Positions 16,373 to 23,072 of a stretch of DNA of 23,072 nt are shown here, in pieces (position 1 is the stretch's first letter; every line of letters starts with the position of its first letter). Under the pieces are notes generated by a model. That model worked only from the letters and a program-made list of their open reading frames with translations, did not search any database and was not told the DNA's origin. This stretch comes from Acidobacteriaceae bacterium (GTDB lineage Bacteria; Acidobacteriota; Terriglobia; Terriglobales; Acidobacteriaceae), in NCBI GenBank assembly GCA_003133425.1, contig PKXI01000338.1, positions 1 through 23,072 of the forward strand. Direction: 5' to 3'. The translations under genes and the position numbers were made by a program.

Positions 16373-16687
16373 ATGAAAAGAATTGCCATTTTCGCAGCTG
16401 TGTTTGTGTTCATTCTGCTGCTGACGAAGATTGCCAATCAGATGCCTCCGGAGCCGCCTTCCGGGACTGCGTTCTCTCTCAAGGCGCAGCAGGTCGTCGA
16501 GTGTACTCCCGAAGAGATCACTCTGGTGGACAACCATCAGACCCAAACTCATCTTGAGAAGGACACTTCGTGGCCGGATTGCTCCATTTTTCATAAGGAT
16601 GAGGTACTGGATTTCTACCTGTCGCGCGGCGAGAAGACCAGATTTCTGAGCGACGAGAAAACCACCTGGTGGCGCAAGGGAATGTAG
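16373..16687 (+). CDS. Small exported or membrane-anchored protein of unknown function
   Basis: 104 residues. I do not recognise a family. The N-terminus MKRIAIFAAVFVFILLLTKI is a basic start followed by one hydrophobic segment, so the product is a signal-anchor or secreted protein. The rest is polar and slightly acidic. It has two cysteines (C44 in VVECTPEE and C70 in WPDCSIF) that could form a disulfide in the periplasm, and ends with WWRKGM. The start is ATG 16373; the upstream sequence (CTCGGGTC) gives only a weak ribosome site. It follows the M48 gene by 217 bp with a stem-loop between, so it probably has its own promoter, and a possible terminator follows. Coding support: export-type N-terminus and no overlap with another gene. 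Confidence 0.6.
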   Translation: MKRIAIFAAVFVFILLLTKIANQMPPEPPSGTAFSLKAQQVVECTPEEITLVDNHQTQTHLEKDTSWPDCSIFHKDEVLDFYLSRGEKTRFLSDEKTTWWRKGM

Positions 16688-16705
16688 GGTGGCAAATCAA
16701 GTCGG

Positions 16706-16731
16706 AGGCCGCTCGGCAAGGTCGGCTTTTT
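16706..16731 (+). terminator. Possible intrinsic terminator after the small exported protein gene
   Basis: AGGCCG pairs with CGGCTT (one G-U) over an 11-base loop, and TTTTT overlaps the 3' arm. It lies 19 bp after the stop codon. The stem is short, so this is tentative. Confidence 0.4.
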
Positions 16732-16914
16732 CGGTTGTCGACCAATCCAGCCCGAATTTCGCTATTTTCGCACCATCCGCCCTAATGACCCAATTGCTTG
16801 GGCCTGCGCATAGTCCAGCCACAACCGGCAGGGTCTACCCGTGGGTACCGGGCTTTGGCGTCCCGGAAAGGGAGACGAAAAGAGGATCAACTTCCCGTAA
16901 ATGCCTGAAAACCC
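16732..16914. other. Non-coding stretch upstream of the HTH gene, with two small hairpins
   Basis: I see no gene here. Two adjacent hairpins, TACCC-GT-GGGTA (16836-16847) and CCGGG/CCCGG (16848-16866), lie upstream of the proposed HTH promoter. I compared them loosely with known riboswitch cores and found no match. Confidence 0.4.
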
Positions 16915-16944
16915 TTGAAATTATGGGGGAATCCGAGTTATATA
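16915..16944 (+). promoter_or_regulatory. Likely sigma70-type promoter of the HTH gene
   Basis: TTGAAA (16915-16920) and TATATA (16939-16944) with an 18-base spacer. The expected start near 16951 leaves a leader of about 55 bases to the ATG at 17006. Confidence 0.45.
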
Positions 16945-17005
16945 CAACACTACCGGCAGATTTTCCGGAATCCACCCTGAGTCGTTCGCCCTTCAGGAGG
17001 CAATC

Positions 17006-17275
17006 ATGCGCAATGCCGCGGTCCGCTCGAATCTGCTTGTCCCTGAAGTGCGCGAAGTGATGGACATCCGCCAGGCTTCCGACTATCTCGGCATCTCGCC
17101 AGATACGCTCTACAAATATGCCTCGGACGGCTTTGTGCCTGCGTTCAAGCTGGGTAACCGATGGCGCTTCAAGCGGTCGCGACTGGACGAATGGATGGAC
17201 CGCCAGTCTGACATGCAGGCTGCGGAAGCCGAGGTAGATCCCCGCCAGAAGAAGCCTGTTCGGCCGGCACTGTAG
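17006..17275 (+). CDS. Excisionase-family (MerR-like) helix-turn-helix DNA-binding protein
   Basis: 89 residues, the usual size for stand-alone HTH_17/excisionase-type proteins. The domain spans about residues 19-64: MDIRQASDYLGISPDTLYKY is the HTH, followed by the wing with GNRWRFKRSRLDEWM, typical of this family in chromosomes as well as phages. The tail is charged with no further domain. The start at ATG 17006 is supported by AGGAGG 5 bases upstream. A good promoter precedes it. Near neighbours are a convergent coiled-coil gene, a perfect palindrome (17341-17356) and an IS relic. No integrase is nearby, so a phage excision role is not supported; a small transcription factor is more likely. 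Its target is unknown. Confidence 0.88.
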   Translation: MRNAAVRSNLLVPEVREVMDIRQASDYLGISPDTLYKYASDGFVPAFKLGNRWRFKRSRLDEWMDRQSDMQAAEAEVDPRQKKPVRPAL

Positions 17276-17340
17276 AAGGGCAGGTTTCGGGGTCAGAATC
17301 CCAAATCTCAGAATCGAACCCCGGGCCGCCGGTTCCTGAT

Positions 17341-17356
17341 GCGGTGGATCCACCGC
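17341..17356. repeat. Perfect 16-bp palindrome GCGGTGGATCCACCGC
   Basis: The two 8-base halves are exact complements with no spacer, which suits a dimeric DNA-binding protein better than an RNA hairpin. It lies between the convergent ends of the HTH and coiled-coil genes. Confidence 0.6.
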
Positions 17357-17383
17357 CGATTTAGCAGCGTGATATTCGGCCTT

Positions 17384-17662
17384 CTAGCCTACTCGTAGTT
17401 CGCCCCAGTGGCCCGGTCTCACTACGCTCATGGCTTCTTTGCTCATGTCGTCTTTGCTCATGGCGTCTTTAGCGCCAAAACTGCCAAAGTCTCTCTCCAC
17501 AACCGCAGGCGAGGTCGCGCCGAAGTTCTCGCTCTCGCGCTTCAAGAGCGCCTTAATTACAGTCTCGATTTGATCTATTTCAGATATGCGCCGTTGAAGA
17601 TCTTCTCTGTCTCTCCCGACTGCATCCAGCCGTTCTTGTAAGTCCGCGCGAATGTCCCTCAT
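17384..17662 (-). CDS. Small coiled-coil protein of unknown function
   Basis: 92 residues from ATG 17662. Residues 1-48 (from MRDIRADLQERLDAV to IKALLKRESE) are a heptad-rich, charged helix that should form a coiled coil. The remainder is less ordered and includes a short repeat, MSKDDMSKEAMS, from a near-repeat in the DNA (about 17431-17472). I do not recognise a family. The frame stays open to 17704, but those upstream codons are the tail of an IS1-like transposase relic. AAAGGGA 7 bases before ATG 17662 decides the start. It is convergent with the HTH gene. The coding call rests on helix periodicity and the ribosome site and is moderate. Confidence 0.55.
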   Translation of the reverse strand: MRDIRADLQERLDAVGRDREDLQRRISEIDQIETVIKALLKRESENFGATSPAVVERDFGSFGAKDAMSKDDMSKEAMSVVRPGHWGELRVG

Positions 17663-17667
17663 GTCCC

Positions 17668-17930
17668 ATCCCTTTCTGTTACCAACCTCTATAGAAGGCA
17701 TCACGCGCAGCGTTTTATGAATCCTCCAAAAGTTGTATTACGCAAACCATTGAGGGTACGCGGCTTGTCGGTTCCCTCCACTTCTTTAAAAACACATTGG
17801 TCAGCCGCGTCATTTGGCGCATCCACATCCTTAAGCTGAGGTTCTGCCGTTCGATATGGGGCGTGCAAATTCCCTCGTTGCCTGGGGGTCGGCCCGTGAT
17901 CTCGAATGGCGCAGCACCCACAACCTCAGA
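17668..17930 (-). pseudogene. IS1-like transposase relic (C-terminal part, frameshifted and interrupted)
   Basis: Read on the - strand, one frame gives TPHIERQNLSLRMWMRQM followed by TRLTNVFLKKW, matching the VERQNLTMRM and RFTRLTNAFSKK blocks of IS1-like DDE transposases common in Acidobacteria and Planctomycetes. After one frame change near 17777 the match continues: WFA, a TAA in place of Tyr, then YNFWRIHKTLRV and MPSIEVGN, against the family's FAYYNFCRIHKTLRV and TPAMEAG. So the last third or so is present with one indel, one nonsense codon and replacements such as Cys to Trp. No N-terminal part or terminal inverted repeat was seen. It fills most of the gene-free gap 17663-18024 and runs into the upstream frame of the coiled-coil gene. 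Family name comes from motif memory. Confidence 0.78.
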
Positions 17931-18009
17931 TGGGCGGGAACCCTGTTATCCATCGTGGGGCACCGGTTTCAAGCGCTTTTCAGATCACAGATATCCGATC
18001 TGTAACCCC

Positions 18010-18018
18010 TGTTATTCT
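18010..18018 (+). promoter_or_regulatory. Extended -10 element, probable leaderless start of the Xaa-Pro peptidase gene
   Basis: TGTTATTCT fits TGn plus a -10 hexamer (TATTCT). Its end is 6 bases before GTG 18025, so transcription would begin at or next to the start codon. No ribosome binding site exists before that GTG. An inverted repeat CAGATC/GATCTG (17981-18002) lies just upstream. Confidence 0.4.
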
Positions 18019-18024
18019 TACCGT

Positions 18025-19116
18025 GTGGATCACTTCCGCCGCATCGGCGCACTACGCCGCAAATTGACACGAGCCGGGCTCCCAGGGCTCATAGTCACCC
18101 ACCTTCCCGACCTTCGCTATCTCTCCGGATTTACCGGCTCTAGTGCGGCATTGGCCATTACCAGCCGTGCCGCCCGGCTGTTTACTGACGGCCGTTACAG
18201 GGTCCAGGCTACGGAAGAGGTCCAGGCCGCGCGCGTGGAGATTGTATCGGGGGCCCCGGCTTCAGCGGCGATCCAGTGGCTGGCGGCCCAGCCAGGAGTC
18301 GAGGTTGCCGGGTTTGACCCCGCATGCACCACTGTGGCCGAACTGGCTCGCTGGAAGGCAGCACTGCCGTCAAGCTTGCGCCGCGCCTTCCTTTCAGCTT
18401 TGCCCGCGCCCATGGTTGAGCCTTTGCGCCGTATCAAGGATGAAGACGAACTGGCCTTGATGATTGAGGCTGCGCTTGTAGGCTGCAAGCTCTTTGACCA
18501 CATGCTGGGCTTCATTCGGCCAGGTCTTATTGAGATTGAGGTGGCAGCCGAACTCGAACACCAGGCAAGACTGATGGGTGCTGAGGGCATGTCGTTTGAG
18601 ACCATTGTGGCCTCAGGGGTGCGTTCGGCCCTTCCACACGGGAGAGCCACCAGTGCTTCGCTGCCTCGAAGGGGCTTTCTTACCCTTGACTTCGGTATAA
18701 TCCACGGAGGCTACTGCTCGGACATGACGCGTACCGTCTACCTGGGGAGGCCGAAGGCGGAAGAGCGGAACGCCTACAACGCGGTGTTGGAGGCCCAGGA
18801 GGCTGCAGTGGCTGCGGTGAGTTCGGGCGTGCGGTGCGACGAGGTTGATGAAGCGGCACGTTCAGTATTGCGCAGGGAAGGTTTGGCGGAGGCTTTTTCC
18901 CACTCCACAGGCCATGGGGTCGGGCTGGAGATTCACGAATCGCCGCGTATCGGTGCCGGGCAAGCAACCAGGCTGATGCCCGGCATGGTTGTTACTATCG
19001 AACCTGGAGTTTATCTAGCGGGTAAGTTCGGCATCCGCATTGAGGATATGGTTGCTGTGACTCCAACCGGAGGCCAGGTGTTGACCCCCGCACCCAAGGC
19101 GCTCATTGAACTGTGA
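18025..19116 (+). CDS. M24 family Xaa-Pro aminopeptidase/dipeptidase
   Basis: Cytoplasmic metallopeptidase that cleaves before (aminopeptidase P) or after (prolidase) proline-containing bonds. With GTG 18025 as start it has 363 residues, usual for PepQ/YqhT-like members. The N-terminal creatinase-like domain begins RIGALRRKLTRAGL and holds YLSGFTGSSAAL. The pita-bread domain has all five metal ligands: D222 in TLDFG, D233 in SDMTRT, H297 in STGHGVGLEIHE, E326 in TIEPGVYL and E340 in GIRIEDMV. The frame is open back to 17797, but that part overlaps the transposase relic on the other strand and looks non-coding. The domain begins naturally at VDHFRR, hence GTG. It lies 80 bp before accB, a gene order seen in many bacteria. 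Peptidase family is certain; PepP or PepQ specificity is not. Confidence 0.88.
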   Translation: MDHFRRIGALRRKLTRAGLPGLIVTHLPDLRYLSGFTGSSAALAITSRAARLFTDGRYRVQATEEVQAARVEIVSGAPASAAIQWLAAQPGVEVAGFDPACTTVAELARWKAALPSSLRRAFLSALPAPMVEPLRRIKDEDELALMIEAALVGCKLFDHMLGFIRPGLIEIEVAAELEHQARLMGAEGMSFETIVASGVRSALPHGRATSASLPRRGFLTLDFGIIHGGYCSDMTRTVYLGRPKAEERNAYNAVLEAQEAAVAAVSSGVRCDEVDEAARSVLRREGLAEAFSHSTGHGVGLEIHESPRIGAGQATRLMPGMVVTIEPGVYLAGKFGIRIEDMVAVTPTGGQVLTPAPKALIEL

Positions 19117-19196
19117 AAGCATGTTTTTGAAACCCTGGGCAGCTCCGTCGTTTTGACCGGCCCGAACCACACGAATGTGTAAGAGTTAGGGAACTA

Positions 19197-19697
19197 ATGA
19201 AAGCACAGGATATTGCAGACCTGAAGCAGTTGATTGAATTTCTGAAGGAATACCAAGTTGCTGAGTTCGATCTGGACCGCGGCGACTTGAAGATCCGGCT
19301 CAAATTCAACCAGCAGGAAACCGCACCGGCAGGACTGAACGATCTGGCGCGTCTGCTCGCAACGGCTCCCCCGGGCGTGGCCCAGGCCGCGGCTGCCGCG
19401 GCGCATCCTTCTTCGGCAGCGCCTCCCGAGGCTCCAGCCGAGGACCCTGATGCCGGCTTGCACCTGGTGAAATCGCCGATCGTCGGTACCTACTACGGCT
19501 CGCCTTCGCCTGGTGCTTCGGCATTCGTCGCGCCCGGCGATCACGTCGAAAAAGGCCAGGTCATCTGCATCATCGAAGCCATGAAGCTGATGAACGAGAT
19601 CGAATCCGATGCTTCCGGCGAAATCGTAAAATGCCTCGTTTCCAACGGTCAGCCCATCGAGTTTGGGCAGCCCCTCTTCTCCGTCCGGCTGGGTTAG
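19197..19697 (+). CDS. accB: Biotin carboxyl carrier protein of acetyl-CoA carboxylase
   Basis: Carries the biotin that shuttles CO2 from biotin carboxylase to the carboxyltransferase in malonyl-CoA synthesis, the first step of fatty acid synthesis. 166 residues, normal length. The N-terminal helix region (1-45) begins MKAQDIADLKQLIEFLKEY, a classic AccB start. An Ala/Pro-rich linker (about 55-85) follows. The biotinyl domain (about 90-165) begins VKSPIVGTYYGSPSPGA and carries the biotinylation site EAMKLMNE with K130. The start at ATG 19197 follows AGGGA (6-base gap). accC begins 21 bp after its stop, so the two form the usual accBC pair. Confidence 0.97.
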   Translation: MKAQDIADLKQLIEFLKEYQVAEFDLDRGDLKIRLKFNQQETAPAGLNDLARLLATAPPGVAQAAAAAAHPSSAAPPEAPAEDPDAGLHLVKSPIVGTYYGSPSPGASAFVAPGDHVEKGQVICIIEAMKLMNEIESDASGEIVKCLVSNGQPIEFGQPLFSVRLG

Positions 19698-19718
19698 TTT
19701 CGCGCGCAAAGGGTATGA

Positions 19719-21080
19719 ATGTTTCGTAAGGTTCTGGTTGCCAATCGAGGCGAAATTGCACTGCGCGTTCTGAACGCCTGCAGGGAACTCGGCATTCGCA
19801 CAGTTGCTGTTTACAGTGAAGCAGATCGCAACGCGCTGCACGTCCGCTTTGCCGATGAGGCAATTTGTATAGGTCCTCCGCGCCTGGCTGACAGCTATCT
19901 CAATGTACCTGCTGTGATCTCGGCCGCCGAAATCGCGGATGTGGACGCGATTCATCCCGGCTACGGGTTGATGAGCGAGAACGCGAATTTTGCTGAAGTC
20001 TGCCGCGCATCAAACATCAAGTTCATCGGACCTCCGCCCGAAGTGACGCGCCTGATGGGCGAGAAGGAAAAGGCCCGCCAGGCGATGAAGAGGGCCAGAG
20101 TGCCCATCCTGCCTGGCTCCGACGGCATTCTTGAGTCGGTAGAGGAAGCCCAGGTGTGGGCGAAGAAGGTGGGCTTCCCGGTCATTCTGAAGGCCAAGGC
20201 AGGCGGTGGCGGACGCGGCATGAGAATTGTGCGCACCGCAGACGATCTGCCTAACTTGTTCCATGCCGCCACAGCCGAAGCCGCCAACGCTTTTGGCAAC
20301 GGTGAACTTTACATGGAGAAGTTCATCGAGGATCCACGTCACATCGAGTTTCAGATGCTGGCCGATGAACATGGCAACGTGGCCTCACTATTTGAGCGGG
20401 AGTGCTCCATTCAGCGCCGCCATCAAAAGCTGATTGAAGAAGCTCCTTCGCTGCAGGTTGCGCCTCGACTTCGCGAAGAACTCGGGCGGACACTTTGCCG
20501 TTGCCTTTCAGATATCGGCTACCAGAATGCGGGCACTGTCGAATTCCTCATGGATAAAGACCGACAGCTCTACTTCATCGAGATGAACACGCGCATCCAG
20601 GTGGAGCATCCGATCACAGAGGCCATCACTGGCGTCGACCTTGTGAAGGCGCAGTTGCGGATTGCTTCAGGTGATCGGCTTACTGATATCCTGCCGTCGA
20701 AACTTGAGATTCGCGGGCATGCAATTGAGTGCCGCATCAACGCGGAACATCCGCAAAAGTTCACTCCTTCGGCCGGACTGATCACGGCCTTCAATGTACC
20801 CGGCGGCAACGGAGTTCGCGTAGACACAGCGCAGTACGCCGAGGGAGTTATTCCACCCTACTACGACTCCCTGATTGCGAAGTTGATCGTTCACGGTTGT
20901 GATCGCGCTGAGGCCATCGCCAAGATGGAGCGGGCGCTGAGCCAGTTTGTGGTGCAGGGCGTTGAGACTTCGATCACTCTGCATCAGGAGATATTCCAGG
21001 ACGCGGGCTTCCGCGCCGGCAACTTTGATACTGGCTTCATGGAGCGGTTTCTGGCAAAAAGAGCGGAAGCCGAGAAGTAG
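19719..21080 (+). CDS. accC: Biotin carboxylase subunit of acetyl-CoA carboxylase
   Basis: ATP- and bicarbonate-dependent carboxylation of the biotin on AccB. 453 residues, matching the family norm of about 450. It starts with [20 protein letters not shown]. The ATP-grasp part shows the glycine-rich loop [43 protein letters not shown] and the metal and biotin site [17 protein letters not shown]. The C-terminal domain includes [13 protein letters not shown] and [19 protein letters not shown] lies just before the ATG at 19719. No defects are seen. It is preceded by accB and followed after only 4 bp by an unrelated PQQ dehydrogenase gene. Confidence 0.97.
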   Translation: MFRKVLVANRGEIALRVLNACRELGIRTVAVYSEADRNALHVRFADEAICIGPPRLADSYLNVPAVISAAEIADVDAIHPGYGLMSENANFAEVCRASNIKFIGPPPEVTRLMGEKEKARQAMKRARVPILPGSDGILESVEEAQVWAKKVGFPVILKAKAGGGGRGMRIVRTADDLPNLFHAATAEAANAFGNGELYMEKFIEDPRHIEFQMLADEHGNVASLFERECSIQRRHQKLIEEAPSLQVAPRLREELGRTLCRCLSDIGYQNAGTVEFLMDKDRQLYFIEMNTRIQVEHPITEAITGVDLVKAQLRIASGDRLTDILPSKLEIRGHAIECRINAEHPQKFTPSAGLITAFNVPGGNGVRVDTAQYAEGVIPPYYDSLIAKLIVHGCDRAEAIAKMERALSQFVVQGVETSITLHQEIFQDAGFRAGNFDTGFMERFLAKRAEAEK

Positions 21081-21084
21081 ACCT

Positions 21085-23072
21085 ATGTTTCAACGAACCA
21101 GCGCGCCTCATCCGCGGCTTAGTATCACTGTGCCAACTCTGATCCTTCTTTCGCCTCTACTCTGTGTAGTCTGCGCTGCGCAAAGCACGGTCGGCTGGCC
21201 CGCCTATAACGGGGGACCCGAAGCAGACCACTACTCCAGCCTGAAACAGATTAACCGGGCAAATGTACGACAACTCAAGGTCGCCTGGAGCTTCGATACC
21301 GGCGAAAAGGGTGGGCTCCAGGATAATCCACTGATTGTGGGCCGGACTCTGTACGCCTATACGCCGACACAGAAAGTTGTCGCTCTCGACGCAGCAACGG
21401 GAAAGTTGAAGTGGAAGTTCGATTCGGGGATTGGCGGGACGCAGCCAGCCCGCGGCGTTGCTTACTGGACTGACGGAAACGAAGAACGCATCTTTGCGGG
21501 GATCATGAATTTCATGTATTGCCTCGATGCACGCACGGGCAAGCCTGTTCCTGAGTTTGGCGAGGCGGGCCGCGTTGATCTGCGCAAGGGGCTGGGCAAT
21601 GATCCGCGGAGCGATTATCAGCAGCAATCGATTGCGCTGACCACACCGGGCGTTGTGTACAGGAACCTGATTATTGTTGGAGGGCGAAATCCTGAAGCGC
21701 ACCCGGCGCCTCCCGGCGATATTCGCGCGTTCGATGTGCACACGGGGAAGCTGCGGTGGACCTTTCACACGATTCCGCATCCCGGCGAGCCCGGTTACGA
21801 AACATGGCCTACAGATGCATGGAAGACCGCAGGAGCGGCTAATAACTGGGCGGGGATGTCGCTGGATTTGGCGCGCGGAATTGTGTATGTGCCAACCGGC
21901 TCGGCGGTGATGGACTTTTACGGCGGTGACCGCCTGGGTGACGACCTTTACGCCAACACGCTGCTGGCTCTCGACGCGAATACAGGCAAGCGCCTCTGGC
22001 ATTTCCAGGGAGTGCACCACGACATCTGGGACCGCGATTTTCCGGCGCAGCCTGCGCTCTTTACGATGGAGCAGAACGGCAAGAAAGTGGATGCGCTGGC
22101 GCAAATCACGAAGCAGAGTTACATCTACGTGTTCGATCGCGTCACCGGACGGCCGCTGTTTCCAATTCATGAGCATCCGTATCCAGGCAGCACGGTTCCC
22201 GGCGAGGTGACCGCTCCAACTCAGCCGATGCCGGACGCGCCGGTGCCGTTTGGCCGCCAGCGGCTGACGGAAGACATGCTGACTACGCGCACGCCTGAGG
22301 CCCATGCGTGGGCGGTGAAGGAGTTCAGGACCCTCCGCAGCGGCGGACAGTTCTTGCCGTTCTCACTGGACAAGCAAACGGTTGTGTTCCCCGGATTCGA
22401 TGGTGGCGGAGAGTGGAGTGGACCGGCTCTTGACCCAGTATCAGATGTGATCTACGTTGGCTCGACGGAGATGGCATGGACAGGCGGACTTGTTCCTGCA
22501 ACAAAGGACGCAAGTCCCGGTGCGCAGATATATCAAAGCCAATGTGCGATGTGCCATGGTGTGGACCGCGCAGGGGCGCCGCCTGCGTTTCCTTCGCTGG
22601 TTGGGCTTCTGAATCGACTGACTGCTGAGCGGGTGACCGAGCAGGTGAAGAAGGGCACGGGAAGAATGCCTTCTTTCCCCAACCTGGACGACCAGGCGCT
22701 CGCGTCGCTGCTCGACTACCTGCGCACGGCTGCCCCAACAGCAAACCCAACTGGCGTAGCGGAGATGAAGGCTGCCCCGAGCGTGCTGAGCATGACGGGC
22801 CACGCGGCAGCGGACGAGGCCGGGGCTGCAGTGTACAAGGACAAGTGTGCAGTTTGTCACGGCGATCACAGGGAGGGAATCGCGCCGGCGTTCCCAATGC
22901 TGATCGGACTTGGGAGCCGAAGCACGGCGTCTCAGACGGTCGCGGAGATTCACAATGGCAAAGGCGCGATGCCGCCGTTTCCTGACTTGAAGGGACCGGA
23001 CCTGGACGCGCTGCTGCGGTTTCTCGAGGTGAGCGACCACGCTGCGGCGCGGGCGACGACTTCAAAGAGTGC
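21085..23072 (+). CDS. PQQ-dependent dehydrogenase with two inserted cytochrome c domains (partial, runs off right edge)
   Basis: Predicted periplasmic quinoprotein that oxidises an alcohol or sugar and passes electrons through haem c to the respiratory chain. The frame is open for 662 codons to the window end. Residues 1-33 are a signal peptide (ending VVCAAQ). A beta-propeller follows, with PAYNGGPEADHYSSL, repeated LDAxTGKxxW motifs and VHHDIWDRDFPAQP. After the GPALDPVSDVIYVGSTEMAW blade come two tandem haem domains: CAMCH (C487-H491) with axial Met in GRMPSF (M528), and CAVCH (C588-H592) with Met in GAMPPF (M629). In relatives a single cytochrome is inserted before the last blades, so more propeller probably follows outside the window. 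ATG 21085 is 4 bp from accC with only a weak ribosome site. Substrate unknown; a pectin-derived sugar is one guess. Confidence 0.87.
   Translation, partial: MFQRTSAPHPRLSITVPTLILLSPLLCVVCAAQSTVGWPAYNGGPEADHYSSLKQINRANVRQLKVAWSFDTGEKGGLQDNPLIVGRTLYAYTPTQKVVALDAATGKLKWKFDSGIGGTQPARGVAYWTDGNEERIFAGIMNFMYCLDARTGKPVPEFGEAGRVDLRKGLGNDPRSDYQQQSIALTTPGVVYRNLIIVGGRNPEAHPAPPGDIRAFDVHTGKLRWTFHTIPHPGEPGYETWPTDAWKTAGAANNWAGMSLDLARGIVYVPTGSAVMDFYGGDRLGDDLYANTLLALDANTGKRLWHFQGVHHDIWDRDFPAQPALFTMEQNGKKVDALAQITKQSYIYVFDRVTGRPLFPIHEHPYPGSTVPGEVTAPTQPMPDAPVPFGRQRLTEDMLTTRTPEAHAWAVKEFRTLRSGGQFLPFSLDKQTVVFPGFDGGGEWSGPALDPVSDVIYVGSTEMAWTGGLVPATKDASPGAQIYQSQCAMCHGVDRAGAPPAFPSLVGLLNRLTAERVTEQVKKGTGRMPSFPNLDDQALASLLDYLRTAAPTANPTGVAEMKAAPSVLSMTGHAAADEAGAAVYKDKCAVCHGDHREGIAPAFPMLIGLGSRSTASQTVAEIHNGKGAMPPFPDLKGPDLDALLRFLEVSDHAAARATTSKS

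Noticed and set aside
16832..16870. Possible riboswitch in the HTH upstream region
   Set aside because: Two small hairpins only; no match to the conserved cores of riboswitches I know, and they lie upstream of the proposed promoter.
17277..17375. tRNA-Ser-like features on the - strand (CTGCTAA loop and GGGTTCGATTC T-loop-like sequence)
   Set aside because: The anticodon and T stems do not pair, and no acceptor stem can be built around them. Chance resemblance, or at best a very decayed remnant.
17797..18024. 76-codon N-terminal extension of the Xaa-Pro peptidase frame
   Set aside because: It has no family similarity, no ribosome site and lies antisense to the IS1-like relic.
19194..19955. 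253-residue - strand frame
   Set aside because: Antisense shadow across accB and the start of accC.
21157..22305. 382-residue - strand frame
   Set aside because: Shadow of the PQQ dehydrogenase on the other strand; Arg/His-rich composition and no family motifs.
22325..23065. 246-residue - strand frame
   Set aside because: Antisense shadow of the cytochrome region; Pro/Arg/Ser-rich, no motifs.

Overview
The window reads as a chromosomal segment of a soil-type Acidobacteriota (Terriglobia-like) bacterium. The basis is inference from family content and moderately high GC: secreted plant-wall hydrolases, a short excisionase-type helix-turn-helix protein, a SpoIIE-type phosphatase with a large sensor half, an IS1-like transposase relic of a kind common in that phylum, and a PQQ dehydrogenase with inserted cytochrome domains. 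No rRNA, convincing tRNA, CRISPR array or intact mobile element was found.

Region 1 (1-10200) is a plant cell-wall polysaccharide locus. On the + strand a secreted GH3 enzyme with a PA14 insert (339-3056) is followed 14 bp later by a very large secreted polypeptide (3071-6463) that fuses two CE12/SGNH rhamnogalacturonan-acetylesterase-like domains around a GH28 polygalacturonase-like domain. Facing it on the - strand is an apparent operon: an exported RbsD/FucU-like protein (10195-9629), the C-terminal half of a sugar-porter MFS permease (9598-8957) and a GH59 galactocerebrosidase-like enzyme (8943-6916). Between the convergent units lies the decayed tail of a cutC gene. The enzymes suit stripping of pectin side chains and backbone (deacetylation, galacturonan cleavage, beta-xylose, beta-glucose or beta-galactose release). 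The locus shows decay: truncated permease, broken cutC.

Region 2 (10312-12500), on the - strand, holds threonine ammonia-lyase (ilvA) followed by a PaiB-like FMN-binding protein, preceded by a leader with a good intrinsic terminator hairpin that may be an attenuator. Region 3 (12515-16700) has a membrane-anchored PP2C/SpoIIE phosphatase (-) divergent from a secreted M48 metalloprotease (+), then a small exported protein.

Region 4 (16700-18024) is a scarred stretch: an excisionase-like HTH gene (+), a convergent small coiled-coil gene (-), a perfect 16-bp palindrome between them, and a relic of an IS1-like transposase carrying a frameshift and a nonsense codon. Region 5 (18025-23072) is a + strand run: M24 Xaa-Pro peptidase (probably leaderless, GTG start), accB, accC, and, 4 bp after accC, a PQQ dehydrogenase with two tandem haem-c domains that runs off the right edge.

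The most notable items are the CE12-GH28-CE12 fusion with altered active-site motifs, the exported RbsD/FucU-like protein, the candidate ilvA attenuator, the double-haem quinoprotein directly behind accBC, and the two pseudogenes (cutC and IS1-like).
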